64,000 nt of DNA. Source: Euborellia annulipes. Its lineage: Eukaryota > Arthropoda > Insecta > Dermaptera > Anisolabididae. The position numbers and the translations under genes were made by a program. Under the pieces are notes generated by a model, which saw only the letters and a list, made by a program, of their open reading frames with translations, did not search any database and was not told the origin of the DNA. Of this stretch, positions 22,578 through 35,232 are shown in pieces. Numbering within the stretch: position 1 is the stretch's first letter; every line of letters begins with the position of its first letter. The stretch is taken from NCBI GenBank assembly GCA_023213315.1, contig JAKCPI010003261.1, forward strand, positions 1-64,000. The letters are read 5' to 3'.

Positions 22578-23243
22578 AAAAATCTGGTGTGACAAGCACA
22601 GTACACAACTTTCGATTACCGAAGGTAAGAGAAAGTTGTGTACTGTGCTTGTCACACCAGATTTTTTGTGTCGACATGTATTTAGTTCCCGGTAGTAGGG
22701 AATATTTGAATTCAGATGTAAAATTTATAAGTATGGGAAAATATTTATATTTTGATACCATGGCAACCATTTCTCCTATCTTTTCTATGGAGTACAAGAG
22801 TAAAGTGGTCTTCAGAAGATTTCAATCGCAAAATGAGAATATACATTTTAAAGAGCATCTAAAAAATAATTGATTTTTGAATTTTAATCAAAATCGTTAG
22901 AGCGAATTTTGAGAAAATCGAAAAAAACTGAAAAAGTACATCAGTAAAGTACTAGTAGGCTACTCTTTGGCCGATTTCTATTAAAAGCTTATTTTTCCGG
23001 TCCCGGGGGTGTTTAACTTATATATAAAATTTCAGCCTAATAGCTCAATTCCTTCATGCTTAAAATTGAACACACACCTACCCACCCACCCACAGACAGA
23101 CCATGTCGCGAAAACCACTTTTTTGGATTCAGGGGACCTCAAAACGTAAAGATCCATCAAAATCTCGACATCGAATTTTTGACATGAATCCAATACTTTC
23201 TCTCTATATATATATTACATATATACATAGGTAAGAGAAAGTA
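22578..23243 (+). mobile_element. HH repeat, copy with a perfect, inverted head hairpin
   Basis: The head hairpin has perfect 36-bp arms (22578-22613 and 22631-22666), and the 17-base centre reads GATTACCGAAGGTAAGA. The family body follows: GTCGACATGTATTTAG, ATGGCAACCATTTCTCC, CATCAGTAAAGTACTAGTAG, TTTGGATTCAGGGGACCTCA. It ends in GGTAAGAGAAAGTA. It encodes no plausible protein. Confidence 0.9.
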
Positions 23244-23617
23244 AAAAGTGTAAATCCTCGTTCACACTAGGTTCTACTAGGTCTCAGCATATTTAATTCA
23301 TTTCATGTTTCTTAATTATACCTACAACTTTAATAAAAGTACTTTATAAATTATTTTAGTAGATATTTATTTATTATCTTCATTAATTAATTAGTTTAAT
23401 TATATGAAAGAATAAATAAATAAATTTATTCTTATTATTACAAAGGTATCATTCTCATAATAGTCTCATTATGTCTCCTTTTATCTTTTAATTACTCGCT
23501 AGTTATTACCATAATTAAATGTTTATATTGCTTTAATTGGCTAGTACATAGTTGTATTAATAGACATCAAGTAAATATAATATTGTTGTTGTTGTTGTGG
23601 GTGTTGTTTTGGCAGGT

Positions 23618-23718
23618 GACCCCGGCAATGAGTCAAGTGAACCCATTGTGCAAGCTATCAAGGTCTCCGCCCCCGCTATTTCATTTCCATACTGCACTCC
23701 AGAACAAATTCCTTGTTA
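23618..23718 (+). CDS. Possible isolated exon of an unidentified plus-strand gene
   Basis: A stretch of higher GC content lies between a possible acceptor (GTTTTGGCAG) and a good donor (GTATAA). One frame reads DPGNESSEPIVQAIKV then SAPAISFPYCTPEQIPCYM without a stop. A second plus frame and one minus frame are also open, and the acceptor has no clean pyrimidine tract. No family is recognised and no partner exon was found, so this may be a chance frame. Confidence 0.3.
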
Positions 23719-25025
23719 CATGGTATAATTCGCTTTTTTTAAAAGTTATTTTGCAAAAAGCAAAACAAGGTATTTATTGCTATAAGAAATTACATATAAT
23801 TAATTATGAATTTAAAACAAAAAGTGTATATACTGAGTATATATTTTGTGTTAGTAAACCATGACCACACCCAACACGCCGTTGAGAGATTGCAACTGAT
23901 TATCTCCTTTTTTTATTCATTATTGTTATCTCATGTATTTATATATAGCAATGAGTGTATTCCTCAGGTCCCCAAGGTAATAGAGGAGGCTTTGGCATGT
24001 CTATTGGGGAGTAAAACAATTTTAAGGAGGAAAAAAACATCTTTTTTCCTCTCTCACCACTTCAATTTATATGCAAATATTTCGGTTCTACATCTGTATA
24101 TATATATAAAATTCATAAAAGATAGGGCTATAAGTCTAGTCGCCAGTATATTTGGCCGTCCACATGAAAAGGTACCAAATCTTCATCGGGCTCAAAATTG
24201 AATTTTTATGCTTTCTGTACAGAACACATCCTGCTGAGCAAGCCGGTATTTTTAGATTTTTTTTTTTATCATTTTTAGCTCTCACTGTACGTAGTACTAA
24301 GGGAGATAGCTTCTGCAGAGATTTCGGTTTCCGTCCGTCTGTCCGTACGTATAAAAATTACGGCCTGAAGTAAACTACATTTTAATCTTTTGTTTACATT
24401 CATCAAAATCAAAACAAATGAGGCCATTTTTTTCCTTAAATATGGAGAAATAACCTCTTTTAACCTCCCATTTTTTTGACAGTTGTATATTTTGGCGCGC
24501 TACGAGTTACGTCATCATCATAACATACTCTTTAAAATATTATGACTAGGCCATACGACAGTACATCACTCAACTTTAGAATACTGATGGTAGAAATTTA
24601 TGAGCTATGCAGTTTTTTAAATATTTTAATATTTATTTAGATGTGTTTAACTAATGTCCCATGAGGTATTTTTATATCTTTTTTTTCTACTATTCTAATA
24701 CTTAAGTAACTTTTGATAGATTAGCCTATAATAAGCGAATAATTAATAGTATAATTAAAAGAACATGTAACTATTAATTATAATAGAAAATAATGAACAA
24801 TTTTTAATTAACTATTACTACGCTTTTCGTGTGAAATCTTTAATTATATAAACAGAAATTTAAAAAGTATTTTTAGCTGGCGTAAGGTATGAACACCAAA
24901 GAATTTTTTCTTCTTTCTTTCAATTCTTTTTTATTTTTCCGTCTTATTTCGCCTATAAACAAATCATCTCTTCTAAATAATAAACAAGCAACATGGAGGT
25001 TATTCTTTCTCACATTAACAACTAT

Positions 25026-25185
25026 TGAAATTGCGGATGATGGCATTGGATTGCGCCATGGTGACAACAAATTCCTGCTCGTCTTTAAAAAGATGGAAGG
25101 TCTTTTGATCGGAGGGCGCGTTTCAGATTCGTGTGACCCTCTGGACCGTGACTCGAAAACAGTCAAGGAATACCTGATCAGCTCA
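25026..25185. other. Stretch of higher GC content, open on both strands, coding status unclear
   Basis: The plus strand reads IEIADDGIGLRHGDNKFLLV and onward; the minus strand reads a Ser/Arg-rich frame. A CAG precedes the minus frame, but neither strand has a convincing acceptor-donor pair. It may be an exon or a transposon remnant. Confidence 0.25.
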
Positions 25186-26324
25186 ACACCGTTACTTATT
25201 TATTAATGAAAGATGGAATGACTAAATTCTAAACGCAACATTATAAATTATTTATCTATTAATATTATCGCCAAGTTTCAAAAATAAAATTATGATTCAA
25301 CTATTACCTTGGGATTATAGAAGAGTTTTTAAAATTGTCGGTCTCTAATAATAAATAGAAATCACAGTTAATTGATATTATTAGGCTTATCAATAATATT
25401 GAAATTATAACTCACCTGCTGAGAATCATAGTGGTGAAAGTCCGAAAATTCAATTTTTGAGTTAACCCTACGAAACGTTGTTAAAGTGTCTTGCTATGTA
25501 AAGGTATTTTTTTTTTAACACTCACACTTTTTTTTTTATTTGAGTGTAAATGGGAAAAGTGTGAGTGTTTTTAGTAAAAAAAAAAAAAATGAGTTCCGAG
25601 TGCTTTTTTTTAGAGTGACACAGGAAAGAGTCCATTATTGCTGATGTTTATAGTAAATACATCCAAGCATTAATAAATTTTAAAACATAAAATCTACTAA
25701 ATCCTCGTTTCATGTTATATAAAGCCCAGGAAATAATCAGATAATTCTTAATCTTGAAATAATGAGTTAATAAGAATATCATTTTATTAATTCGTTTTGA
25801 CGTCATTCGGCTCGTGTCGCAGAATCATTTAAAGATTCAACTCATCAATCTGCACATAATTCATTTCCCATCTCTATCTCTTTCAAAGATAATTTACTTT
25901 TGAAGGATATATTAAAATTTTATAAAAAAAAATAAAATATTATTTTAATGACTAAATAAGAAGTAAATAATAATTTAGAATTAGATAACATGACGAACAA
26001 ATTTTCTAAAGGAAAAAACATTCTTTAATTTTATTAATGTGATGTTAGCCATTTTCCTCAAAGTAGTTAACACATAGGCCCTATCTAGATTTTAAAAATT
26101 AAGGCATGCCTTTTTTTAAATAGCCTAATTACTTTTTATTGTCACCATTAACTTAAAAACCAAGATGATTTCACATGAGTGCGTCACTTTATCAACTCCC
26201 CTAAGGTCTATTAAAAATAATTTACCTGCATCTAATTGTTTCATTATTCTTTTGTCCAGAGGACTTAGGTCTTTTCAATTATCGTTATTATTATGTGATT
26301 TAAATAAATGTTCATCACATTGTC

Positions 26325-26400
26325 AGGGATCCGAACCCGATGAATACTATCAATATTGACATTTGTCAACATCTCTAGCCTCTCACCCACGGGAGGGGTG
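26325..26400 (-). mobile_element. SINE-5 fragment, minus orientation
   Basis: GGGATCCGAACCCGATGAA (reverse B box) then TCTCTAGCCTCTCACCCACG, resembling 52998-53088. Confidence 0.5.
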
Positions 26401-27394
26401 GAGGGGGTTAATACTACTGTATTTTTTTATTAAATAATTTTTCTTTTGTAAAATTCAAGGAGAGATTAAAGAGAAGATGAAGTTTTCTTTTTAAACAGGT
26501 CATCTTAAAATAGGTATCTATTTTTTTATTAGGTTTCTTCTGATGTAACCTTAATTCCTAACTCTATTTATCACTCAACCAAAGAGCCGGTTAGTTTATA
26601 ACAATATAATTTGCAATTTTTTTATTTTTAGGTCACTTAACAGGTATTTATTTTATTATTATTATTATTATCAAAATTTCATAATATATATTTTTATTAT
26701 TTTTCATTTATACTATGAATTATTTCGAAAAATTTTCACCGAATTTTGAGCCTATTTATTTTTAAATACTAATTTAATATTCGACCCACTAAACAAGTCC
26801 TTAATAATCTTTAATTTTATTTTCATATTTACGATTGATTTTTAATTTATTTTTTAGACTTGGTAATTAATCCTGGAGATATTCCAACTTCTCCTCTTCA
26901 AAAAGAAAAAAATAAGAAATTAATCAATCAAAAAATATAGGCATAATAAAATAGAGGGATAAAATGAAATATAAATTTTCTTTGCGCGTTAAAGTCTCTG
27001 ATTAATTATTATATTTTTCAAACGAAAAGGGATCTAATCTAAAATTCCCATGATGGCAGTCAAGTAATTTAAATACTTCTTTGTATATTCAATAACGATA
27101 TTCTTGTTGATTGTATGCAAATTCCTGATGCTTAGAAACATGCGATAATCGATCTTGAAGCCTGTCATTCCATTTCACGCGCGATTTTGATCCGAATCAT
27201 TTGCCCTACAAGTTAACTACTACATGTAGTTCAAATAAGACAGAAGTTGTCTGAATTGATGACTCAGGGAATTCTCTTTCCATTAATCATTATTTATATT
27301 TAATCGGTGCGCTCATTTGTTATTTATTATAGTAATATTCTAATCCAGATGTTCATATTCTGATAAATGACTTTTTGGTTTGATACCTCAGAGT

Positions 27395-27570
27395 GGGAGA
27401 CTCGGAGAAAAAAGAATGGACAAGGCAAGACCAGACATTTTGTCCGAGGCAGAAATATTTTGTCTGATGCACACTAGTCGACAAAGCTTTAAGCCCCACA
27501 TCGGCCTCAGACAACTTGTCTGTGTCCCACAATCGCACACAAGTCTAGACAAGTTAAGATCAGACAGAAT
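27395..27570. mobile_element. Short imperfect foldback with repeated TGTCTGA motifs
   Basis: GACATTTTGTCCGAGGCAGA on the left and CAGACAGAATGTCGCC on the right are approximate inverses, with extra GTCTGA/TCAGAC copies between. Open frames on both strands overlap it and look incidental. Confidence 0.4.
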
Positions 27571-27941
27571 GTCGCCATAATTCAATAACAACAATTTCTT
27601 CAAATAGTCTTAAAATAAAAAAAAATGAAACTTATTCTTTCTAGAGGTGATAGGGGAAACAATTCTATTAAAAAGTAACAGCGTCATAATCTCGAACAAA
27701 GTGCATTTCTCTTTTTGTGATTAGGCAGGTATGGATTATGTGAGCTAAAAGAATATACGATTTATTCATATATTACTTATATTCTTCAAAGAAGTGGTTC
27801 TCAAAAAGTGAGCCGCGGCCCCCTGGGGCACGCCTGAAAAATATTTCAATGATATAGCTACAGTAGGAAGCACTATTGGCTATCAATTATTTGAAATAAA
27901 TAGGGATGGAGTCTCAATCGCCTTAGATGTTGAAAAAGAGC
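27571..27941. other. AT-rich stretch with a hAT-like end
   Basis: GTGGTTCTCAAAAAGTGAGC then GCGGCCCCCTGGGG at about 27794-27832 resembles a common hAT terminal region without its partner. The eight bases at 27934-27941 are the left target duplication of the next MITE. Confidence 0.45.
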
Positions 27942-28194
27942 CATGGGCGTAGCCAGACATCTTGTTAGGGGGGCCAACCCCTCGATAGGGCAAGAGGGGG
28001 GGTGTTGCGATTAATATATACATAGTTTATTAATTATTTATTTAAATAAAAAAAAATTAAATTAATGTAGTGGATTGGGGTGTTAAAAAAATAATTCCCA
28101 ATGGGAAAAATATATATTTGTTTGTTTTTTTTTTCAATTTTTAGGGCAAGCCAGGGGGGGCAACGGCCCCTGCCTCCCCCTGGCTACGCCCATG
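27942..28194. mobile_element. hAT-like MITE with 8-bp target duplication
   Basis: The terminal repeats are CATGGGCGTAGCCAG / CTGGCTACGCCCATG, and AAAAGAGC flanks both sides (27934-27941 and 28195-28202). The 253-bp, G-run-rich interior has no coding capacity. An 8-bp duplication is the hAT hallmark. Confidence 0.9.
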
Positions 28195-28202
28195 AAAAGA
28201 GC

Positions 28203-29065
28203 TTAAAACAAATAAAAAAAAAAAAAAAAATGGAAGGGTAAAATAAAAATCTTTGGGAACGTATTTTTAAAGTAAAAATAATTAATAAATTAATTAATGT
28301 TTTTAATCTATCAGAGAAATCAGATTTAATTTCAATTAGAGTTTTTTTTTTATATAGGACTTTAATTATTCAATTTCTAATTTATTAAAATAAATAAATA
28401 AATACATTTACTTGATAAACTAACAATTTATGAGAACAAAATTGGTTGAAGCATATATACAAATAAATCTTTAAAAAAAAAAAATAAGATGTGACCTAGA
28501 TAATAAAAAAAAAATCTACAATCTTCTATTTTAAAGATAGCATAGGCCTATTCATTTAAAGATTTAATTTTATTGAGTTTTCTTTTTAATTTTTCAAATC
28601 CCCTCCTCTCTCTATGAATATTTATATATTACTTAGGCGAGATAAAAGAAAAAAAAATAGAAAGACCTTTGGCTTTCTTTTTACGTTACTCATTCCATTC
28701 ATTCATTCATCCATCTTCTATTGGTGACAAATCGACAATTTCTCTCTTTGATTGGATGTTAATGACACTCATTATGATCCAATTAGAGAGATTGATGATT
28801 TCTTGAACGTCATGCAGTCACTAACCTTAACCTTCTTTCTTTCTTTTGTGGAAATTAAATTAATTTCTAATTGAAAACTTATTACAAAACTTTTCAGCTT
28901 TGATTTTTTAAATCTTCTTCCACTTTATCTGTTAATTAATTATCAATTGAACTATTTTTGTAATGAAATTTGGCCCATGTCTGGTGTAGTCTTGAGTTTG
29001 AAAAAATTTGTTGTAGAGGAAGATGAAAAAATCGTGGTTCTTAATAAATCAGAATTCGCAGGAAC
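28203..29065. other. AT-rich stretch, nothing recognised
   Basis: Poly-A runs and ATTAAT-type low complexity; a TTCATTCATTCATCC patch near 28690. Confidence 0.45.
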
Positions 29066-29362
29066 TTTGCAGTCAGGAGATTAAATAAAAAAAATATTTT
29101 ATTTAATTTTTATTCGCCGACGTTTCGGTCGTCAATCAGACCTTCATCAGGGCAAATATTGTCAATTATCAAGATTTTATGATCTCATGGAACGTTTTGG
29201 CTGTTTATATACATAAAACAAATGACAACTCTATTTATTGTATATAAAATTTAAATATACTCTTTGAAGGCAGAAAATGGCAGGGTTGATCCCAGCCGAA
29301 ACGTTCCAAGAAAGAGTTCTACTTATAGGAAGAAGTTTGGAACGATAAATCCTGCGACTGAA
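29066..29362. mobile_element. Foldback element with two GAAAC stem-loops
   Basis: Ends TTTGCAGTCAGG / CCTGCGACTGAAA. Motif on minus at 29119-29150: CTGATGAA, stem GGTC/GACC, GAAACGTC. Motif on plus at 29271-29305: degenerate CAGAAAAT, stem GGCAGGG/CCCAGCC, GAAACGTT. Confidence 0.65.
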
Positions 29363-29494
29363 AAAATATTCAAATTATGAAAAAATTTTTCTAAATTAGT
29401 CCCCAAAAATTTGCATGAAAATTTTTCTCGGAAATGAAATTGTCTAAAATTTAAATAAAATTTTTATAGTACCCAAAAAACGGTTATTATAGAG

Positions 29495-29928
29495 GTATCC
29501 TCTTTCCTATTCAATTTTATCTTAACTATGAAGTAGAAGAGTAAAGTTGTTTTCATAATATTTCAAGGGCAAAATGAGAATGTACATTTTAAAGAGAATC
29601 TAAAAAATAATTTACTTATGAATTTTAATCAAAATTGTTGGAGCGAATTTTGAGAAAATCGAAAAAAAAACTGTAAAAATACATCAGTAAAGTACTAGTA
29701 CTCTTTGGCCGATTTTGATAAAAAGGTTATTTCCACGCCTCTTGGGGGGTGGACACACAGACAGGCAGACAGACCATGTTGCGAAAACCACTTTTTTGGA
29801 TTCAGGGGACCTCAAAACGTGCACGTATGATATACATGTAAACCCTTCATAAATCTCGTCATCGAATTTTTGACATGAATCCTATATTTTCTATCTATAT
29901 GTATTTATATATAGATAAGAGAAAGTAA
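29495..29928 (+). mobile_element. HH repeat, head-truncated copy
   Basis: The body from the TATTTCAAGGGCAAAATGAG segment through TTTGGATTCAGGGGACCTCA to the terminal ATAAGAGAAAGTA. The head hairpin is missing. Confidence 0.8.
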
Positions 29929-32224
29929 TAATTAATCATCGAATAAAATATAAATAGTATAAGATGTGGGCTCCCTATCACGACTAAATAAATAACAAGA
30001 GTACTGTACAATGGACGTGATAAAAATATATTTATTTAACATTATCCAATTTCTTTTTATTCTTTGCATATCCGGGATATTTCATAAATTTCAATAAATA
30101 AATAAATACATCATTATTCCAAGAAGGTTATATAAATGAATTTTTCAGAGTATTCAATCCGTCCTTTCTCTAATATAAACATCAACATTTGAATGATTAA
30201 TAGGTGATTGGAAGAGGTGGGTGAGGTTGAAGACCACACCATCTGATGATAAACACTCCAGGCAAATGAGTAATTGATTATACTAAATCCAGAAGTACTT
30301 TTTAGGATCGAGGTCATGACTATATGTACAGTCAAAGAAGAGATATCATTCAATATATAGGAAAGTATAATAAGTTTCAAATTGATAAACTCTTAATAAA
30401 GATAAATTGATAAACGGATCTAAGAGTTAAAGAGCTAAATTAAGTTTTGTATAATGAATAAAGGGCAGAAGTTGGAGATTTCAATCTGAAATGTCTTATG
30501 TTAATTTTTTTTCTTTTGATTGATTTCTTTATTTGATTCTTAGCTAATTAAGATGAATATAATTAAAATATAATAAATTAATTAACCTCAAGACACAAAA
30601 AGAGGCTAAGCTGAGAATTCAACCACTTTTGAATCATTAATAGTCAAATATATATTTTTTCTTTTCTAATAAATCTTCCACGTCCCTCCTCCCCCTCGTC
30701 GTCTAGAGGGGTTGACAAAAGTCTTGATAAATATTTATTTAAATCATTTGTATATCAAATGGTCTATAAATAAAAATGTCACCCTATAAGATAGATAATC
30801 AGTATCGTTTAAATTCTATATGGCCTAAGATGCCAAAAAGACAGAAAAAAATTAATGGATTTTTAAGGACTTTTTTGACATCATCTGCCGCCATTTTAGA
30901 ACCTCTTTCTAATTATTCAAATTAATTAGTAGCCAAATTAATTTGAATTAATTACTAATGAATTGTTTTCAATTTTTTTTGTGAAATATTTAAATATAAG
31001 TAAAAGATTTAATTATTATTAAAAAAACTTTTCGCCCACCCAGCACTGGGTTTCCACTTGGAAAGATTTAAAATAACTCCGGTAAAATCTCTTGAAAGTA
31101 TCTCCTTGTTTCCTTCGAGAAGAGATAGAAGTTTCGCTTAATGTTCCATGTTTTTTATATTTGTTACCAATTAATTTAAATAAATATGGAGTCAGTATAC
31201 CGAAAAAGAATAATAAAAATATCACAGTCACATATGAATCATCAAATGTGAAAAAGTAAAAGTTACGATGAACTTTCATTAAAGTTCCCAGGGAAAAATA
31301 AATAAATAAACCTGGTAGATGAATCTATACAATCGAATGAATTAAAATGAACTATCCATAACAAATATCACAATAAAAAAAAAAAAAATCTAAAATATTC
31401 ATCTTAAAGAATAAGAATATTCAGTTTTACACAAATACCATTACTGGTGACAACAATTTTTTTTTTTCATGCATCGATAAAATCTCTATTTAACCAACAA
31501 TCAAGTTGAAGATTAGAATTTTGTTATCGAATTGTTGCAATCTGTCGCCGAGTGAAAGAAAGATAGCTGAAAGCGTAACAGACTTCAAAAGTGAAAACTA
31601 ATCCACTTTATCATCAGAGGATTTCAAATAAGCTGCTTGCCTATTCAATAAACCATTCATTTTGATTTCAAATTTTTATCAATATATATGAATGGTCCAA
31701 CTAAGAAATTAAGAATTTATTTTTTGAAAAGGCTCTAATTTGGCACATAAGCCACCCAGAATTTTTGGATGTGTAGAAATTTATTTTTAGAAAAAAAAGT
31801 AAAATAAAAATGACATGCAAGGTGAATTGTTAATCACTAAAAGGTTCTTAAACTTTTTTTTTCCTTATAAATTTTATATCTACGTCATTAATTCTGAAAA
31901 GTAATTAAGACTTTGTTTACTATTCCATACACACATACATTAAAGAGAATTACGCAGCAAGACTCCAACTTCGCTATGTTGAAGGATCCATAGCTGTGTG
32001 CTTTAGGGTCAAGGAGCCCAATGAGGGGAGAGGCCAGCACAATCATGGGAATTATGCTAATTTAATCATCAAAAAAATAACAACTAAAAGTGAAAAAATA
32101 AAAAACTATTCATTCACCGCCTTTCAATTTTAAGGACTTTATATAGAGAAGTTATAAAATAAAGGAATTAAGAAGAAGAATCAAATATATTTAAACGAAT
32201 TTTCTTTTTATAAAAAAAAACACA
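29929..32224. other. AT-rich stretch with one SINE fragment
   Basis: SINE-1 debris at 30722-30868 (palindrome CATTTGTATATCAAATG, then GGCCTAAGATGCCAAAAAGA). Otherwise no gene or structured repeat was recognised. Confidence 0.45.
30722..30868 (+). mobile_element. SINE-1 body fragment
   Basis: The palindrome and the GGCCTAAGATGCC...AAGAC body remain; the tRNA-like head is gone. Confidence 0.55.
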
Positions 32225-33142
32225 TAGAGGAAAGTACCCAAATACGGACCCCTGCCCTAATGTGGACCCCCATGGTTATTGTCTCTGTTTAGTGCTGAAA
32301 CTTAGCGAAAGACAGTGTAAATACTAGTGCAAGATTCCACCACAAAGTAGAAGTGCCCTAACGTCACCTGCTCTAGTTGTTTACTTGACAGTTAGCCATT
32401 ACGTGTTTTGGCAAAATTAAAAGTTTTTGTGAGTGCTCAGTTTTTTTTGATTGGACGCTATAAGTGACAGGTAAGCCTTCCAACCCTTAGGGGTATATTC
32501 TTAAATGGTAATGTTGAAGGAATCATTTGACCATGTAATTATTTCCAATATGATGTTTTTTTTATCAAATATGGCGTTTTGAAAATGCAGAAGTGAGGTG
32601 CCTAAAACGGACCCCCAACAGTTGCCTAAACTGGACCCCCTACATAATGTGTGATGTTTTATGTAAAACTTTTATGTAAACTTCTACCCCTTATAAACCA
32701 ATGTTGAAGTATTTACCTTGACTTTTCACATTTTCAACATTCCTTTTTTTCAATTTTCACATTTATTTTTATTTTTTTTTTTCAATCACATTTTCAATTT
32801 TTACATTAAAAAATGTTAAAATAAAAAAATATATTTTTTGTCAAACCGTTCTATAATTGTTTTTCAGATTTATTCCCTTTCCTAGTTCAGTAAATTAAGT
32901 TTTTGGTCATTTTACCCAGGGGTCCAGTTTAGGCAACCTTTTGAAAATCACCAAAGTGTAAGTTTTTTAAAAAATTGTTACCCCTGTAATTTATACATAT
33001 ATATTTGCCATAAATAAATTACCAATAGTACAAGACATAGTAAAGTAAATATTACATATCTTTAAAACAGGTTTTTTCAATAATTTATATACTTTATACT
33101 ATAAAAACAAAATGGGGGTCCGAATTTGGGTACTTTCCTCTA
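32225..33142. mobile_element. 918-bp TIR element, TA-flanked, with repeated GGACCCC motifs
   Basis: The ends are inverted repeats of 28 bp with one mismatch, starting TAGAGGAAAGTACCCAAAT. More GGACCCC copies lie inside in mirrored orientation: 32626-32640 (AAACTGGACCCCC) and 32919-32938 (GGGGTCCAGTTTAGGCAACC). TA at both ends fits a TA duplication. No transposase frame, so it is non-autonomous. Confidence 0.85.
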
Positions 33143-33189
33143 CAAATGAGCGAGTTATGAACAAAAGAGAAAAACAACAGCTTCCAAGA

Positions 33190-33530
33190 TCGTTCGTTGT
33201 TAAGGTGTGGGTCTCGAGGTGCTAATTTTGAGAGGTTCCAGCGGCCACAATTTTGAAGGTATATTTTCAAAAAAAAAGTTTTTTTTTTTTAGATCAATCA
33301 CATTAAATAAAAGATATTTTTAAAAAATTCGGTCTATATCTTATAGATAATTAAATTAGTAATCATTGTGTTAAACAATAATTAATTTTTTGCCTTTAAT
33401 TGCCTTTCAAATGAAATGGTTTAAAATGCTTGTTTCCCTATGGGCGGAACTAACTCCATCTCTTGCCTCCTAGAGTAACTAGCTTCTAAATCGGCTAATA
33501 ACGGTTTTTCGAGACTCGTCCCTTAAGCAA
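33190..33530 (+). repeat. Dispersed repeat, partner of 45240-45640 (inverted)
   Basis: It contains GTGCTAATTTTGAGAGG, CCAGCGGCCACAATTTTGAA, an AT segment, and CTCCATCTCTTGCCTCCTAG...GGTTTTTCGAGAC. All recur in the same order on the other strand near 45.4 kb. It is non-coding by eye. Confidence 0.75.
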
Positions 33531-34935
33531 ACTAGTTAATTTAGATTGGGTGGCCCCGAAAAACAAGCGTGTGGAATGTCCCCCGGTATCCAATATTAAA
33601 TATAGTGGTATACGTATATTTTACAATAAAACGCTTAAGATCTCTACAACTGAAAAGGGAAATATACTAGCGAATTATTGGCTTAAATTAGTTTAAGTTA
33701 AATTATTCTAAAGTTCCTAAGTTATCTAATCAAAAACTTGACCATGTAAAATATCTTTGGAGGTTAGAGTGTATTTGGAATAACTTTTAAAAATGGAAAA
33801 TACATATTTTATTTCAATTTTTCTTTTTTTTTAAGATTTATAATAAATAATCCCTAAAGATTAAATTAAATCCCTGATAGGTACAGCTTGAGGCTTAACA
33901 GGAGAATCCATTAAGTCAAAGTTTCGGAGAACCAACCTCCCCTTCTTCAGGACTCTATAAAAATGATTCATATTTGTGCGATTACAAATTTTTTACAACA
34001 AATAAATAGATTTTAAAAATACGATCATTATTTCAAACATTTAGTCAATTGCGAGTATATTTATCAATAGTTATTTATGTTAACTCACCAGGACTGAAGA
34101 ATTAAATATTAGTTATTTATTTCTTTGATGTTTCATTCATTTATTACATTCATCGCCATCTTGATTATAAATTAATTATTTAAAAATTTATATGAAATCG
34201 ATAAATATTGTAAACTTTGTCATTTAAGACAATAAAAGTGGCAAGACTCTTGAAAATCCCTGTACATATCAAATTTTAATTTAAGAAAACCGCGAATGAT
34301 AAATTAACAAATTACAAGATTAACCTTTTCGATTGCGAATATCAAATCATCATATAAAGTGAGATTCAGACATCTTTTTGGAAATATTTTATACTAATTT
34401 TCAAATCGGGTGAGAACAAAATTAATTTAAATAAATATTCTTTTTTTTTTTAATCCATTTTTATTGTCTAAGAACTGAACTGTGTATATGTTAAACTCCC
34501 ATACATAAATAAAAAACATTTCTACTTGTCTTTCCCAAGGACTTTGTTGGAACTTGCATGTTTCCAGACACAAATAAAGCCAAGCATAAATTTTCATTCT
34601 TTTATCACTGTTTGAAATCCTTTCTTTTTTTTTAATGAAATTGTAAATAACGTTTTAAAACAATTATTCAGGTATTTAAAGATAAAATACTCTATTTGTA
34701 ATAGAATTTATAGTGTAAAAATCTTTTTATTTTTTTATTATATTCTCACTTACCAAGATAAAAAGCTTTTAATTGTATGTGTTTATGCAAGTGTATTATG
34801 GTAGGTCTATTATTATAGAATTGTTTTGATCTTTGTTAAATATCTGTTCATATAATGGAAGAAAGAATTTAATTCCAAAGTTATTTCAAAAATAGTTATC
34901 GTATTTAGAGGGACCTGGGGACGTTAAAAAAAAAA
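33531..34935. other. AT-rich stretch with one solo GAAAC stem-loop
   Basis: A minus-strand motif at 33919-33950: CTGAAGAA, stem GGAG/CTCC, then GAAACTTTGAC. No gene recognised. Confidence 0.5.
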
Positions 34936-35100
34936 AGTAGTAAATATGAAATAATTAAGCAGCTAGTTAACAAGAAAAATTATTTATTTTCTGATTGACA
35001 ATAACATGTCTTCAAGACATCACAAATTACGCTTTCCAGGTATCTGAAGAAGGGACGATGGGCGACCGAAACGACTACCTATTTATTTCATATTTTCTAA
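34936..35100. mobile_element. Foldback element with a GAAAC stem-loop
   Basis: Ends with AAATATGAAATAA / TTATTTCATATTT. Motif at 35044-35075: CTGAAGAA, stem with GG/CC and CG/CG, then GAAACGAC. Confidence 0.55.
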
Positions 35101-35232
35101 AATCTTTACAACCCCTATTCTATTAATAATAATTCGAAAGAAAAGTTAAGTAAAATTTTTAGTAGGGAAAATATTAATAAAAATAAATAAATTCCTAAAG
35201 GGTCCTAACTATTCTCCTGATATTTTAGATTT

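Larger units (their letters stand above)
23244..27394. other. Gene-poor stretch with two possible exon-like patches
   Basis: It contains patches of higher GC content at 23618-23718 and 25026-25185 (listed separately). 24140-24370 is an unclassified stretch with GTCCGTCTGTCCGT. At 25505-25590 poly-T and ACACTCACAC look like SINE tail debris. Confidence 0.4.

Noticed and set aside
22578..22666. CRISPR-like repeat or bacterial terminator
   Set aside because: The hairpin is a dispersed eukaryotic repeat head, not a regularly spaced array, and the surrounding gene has spliceosomal introns.
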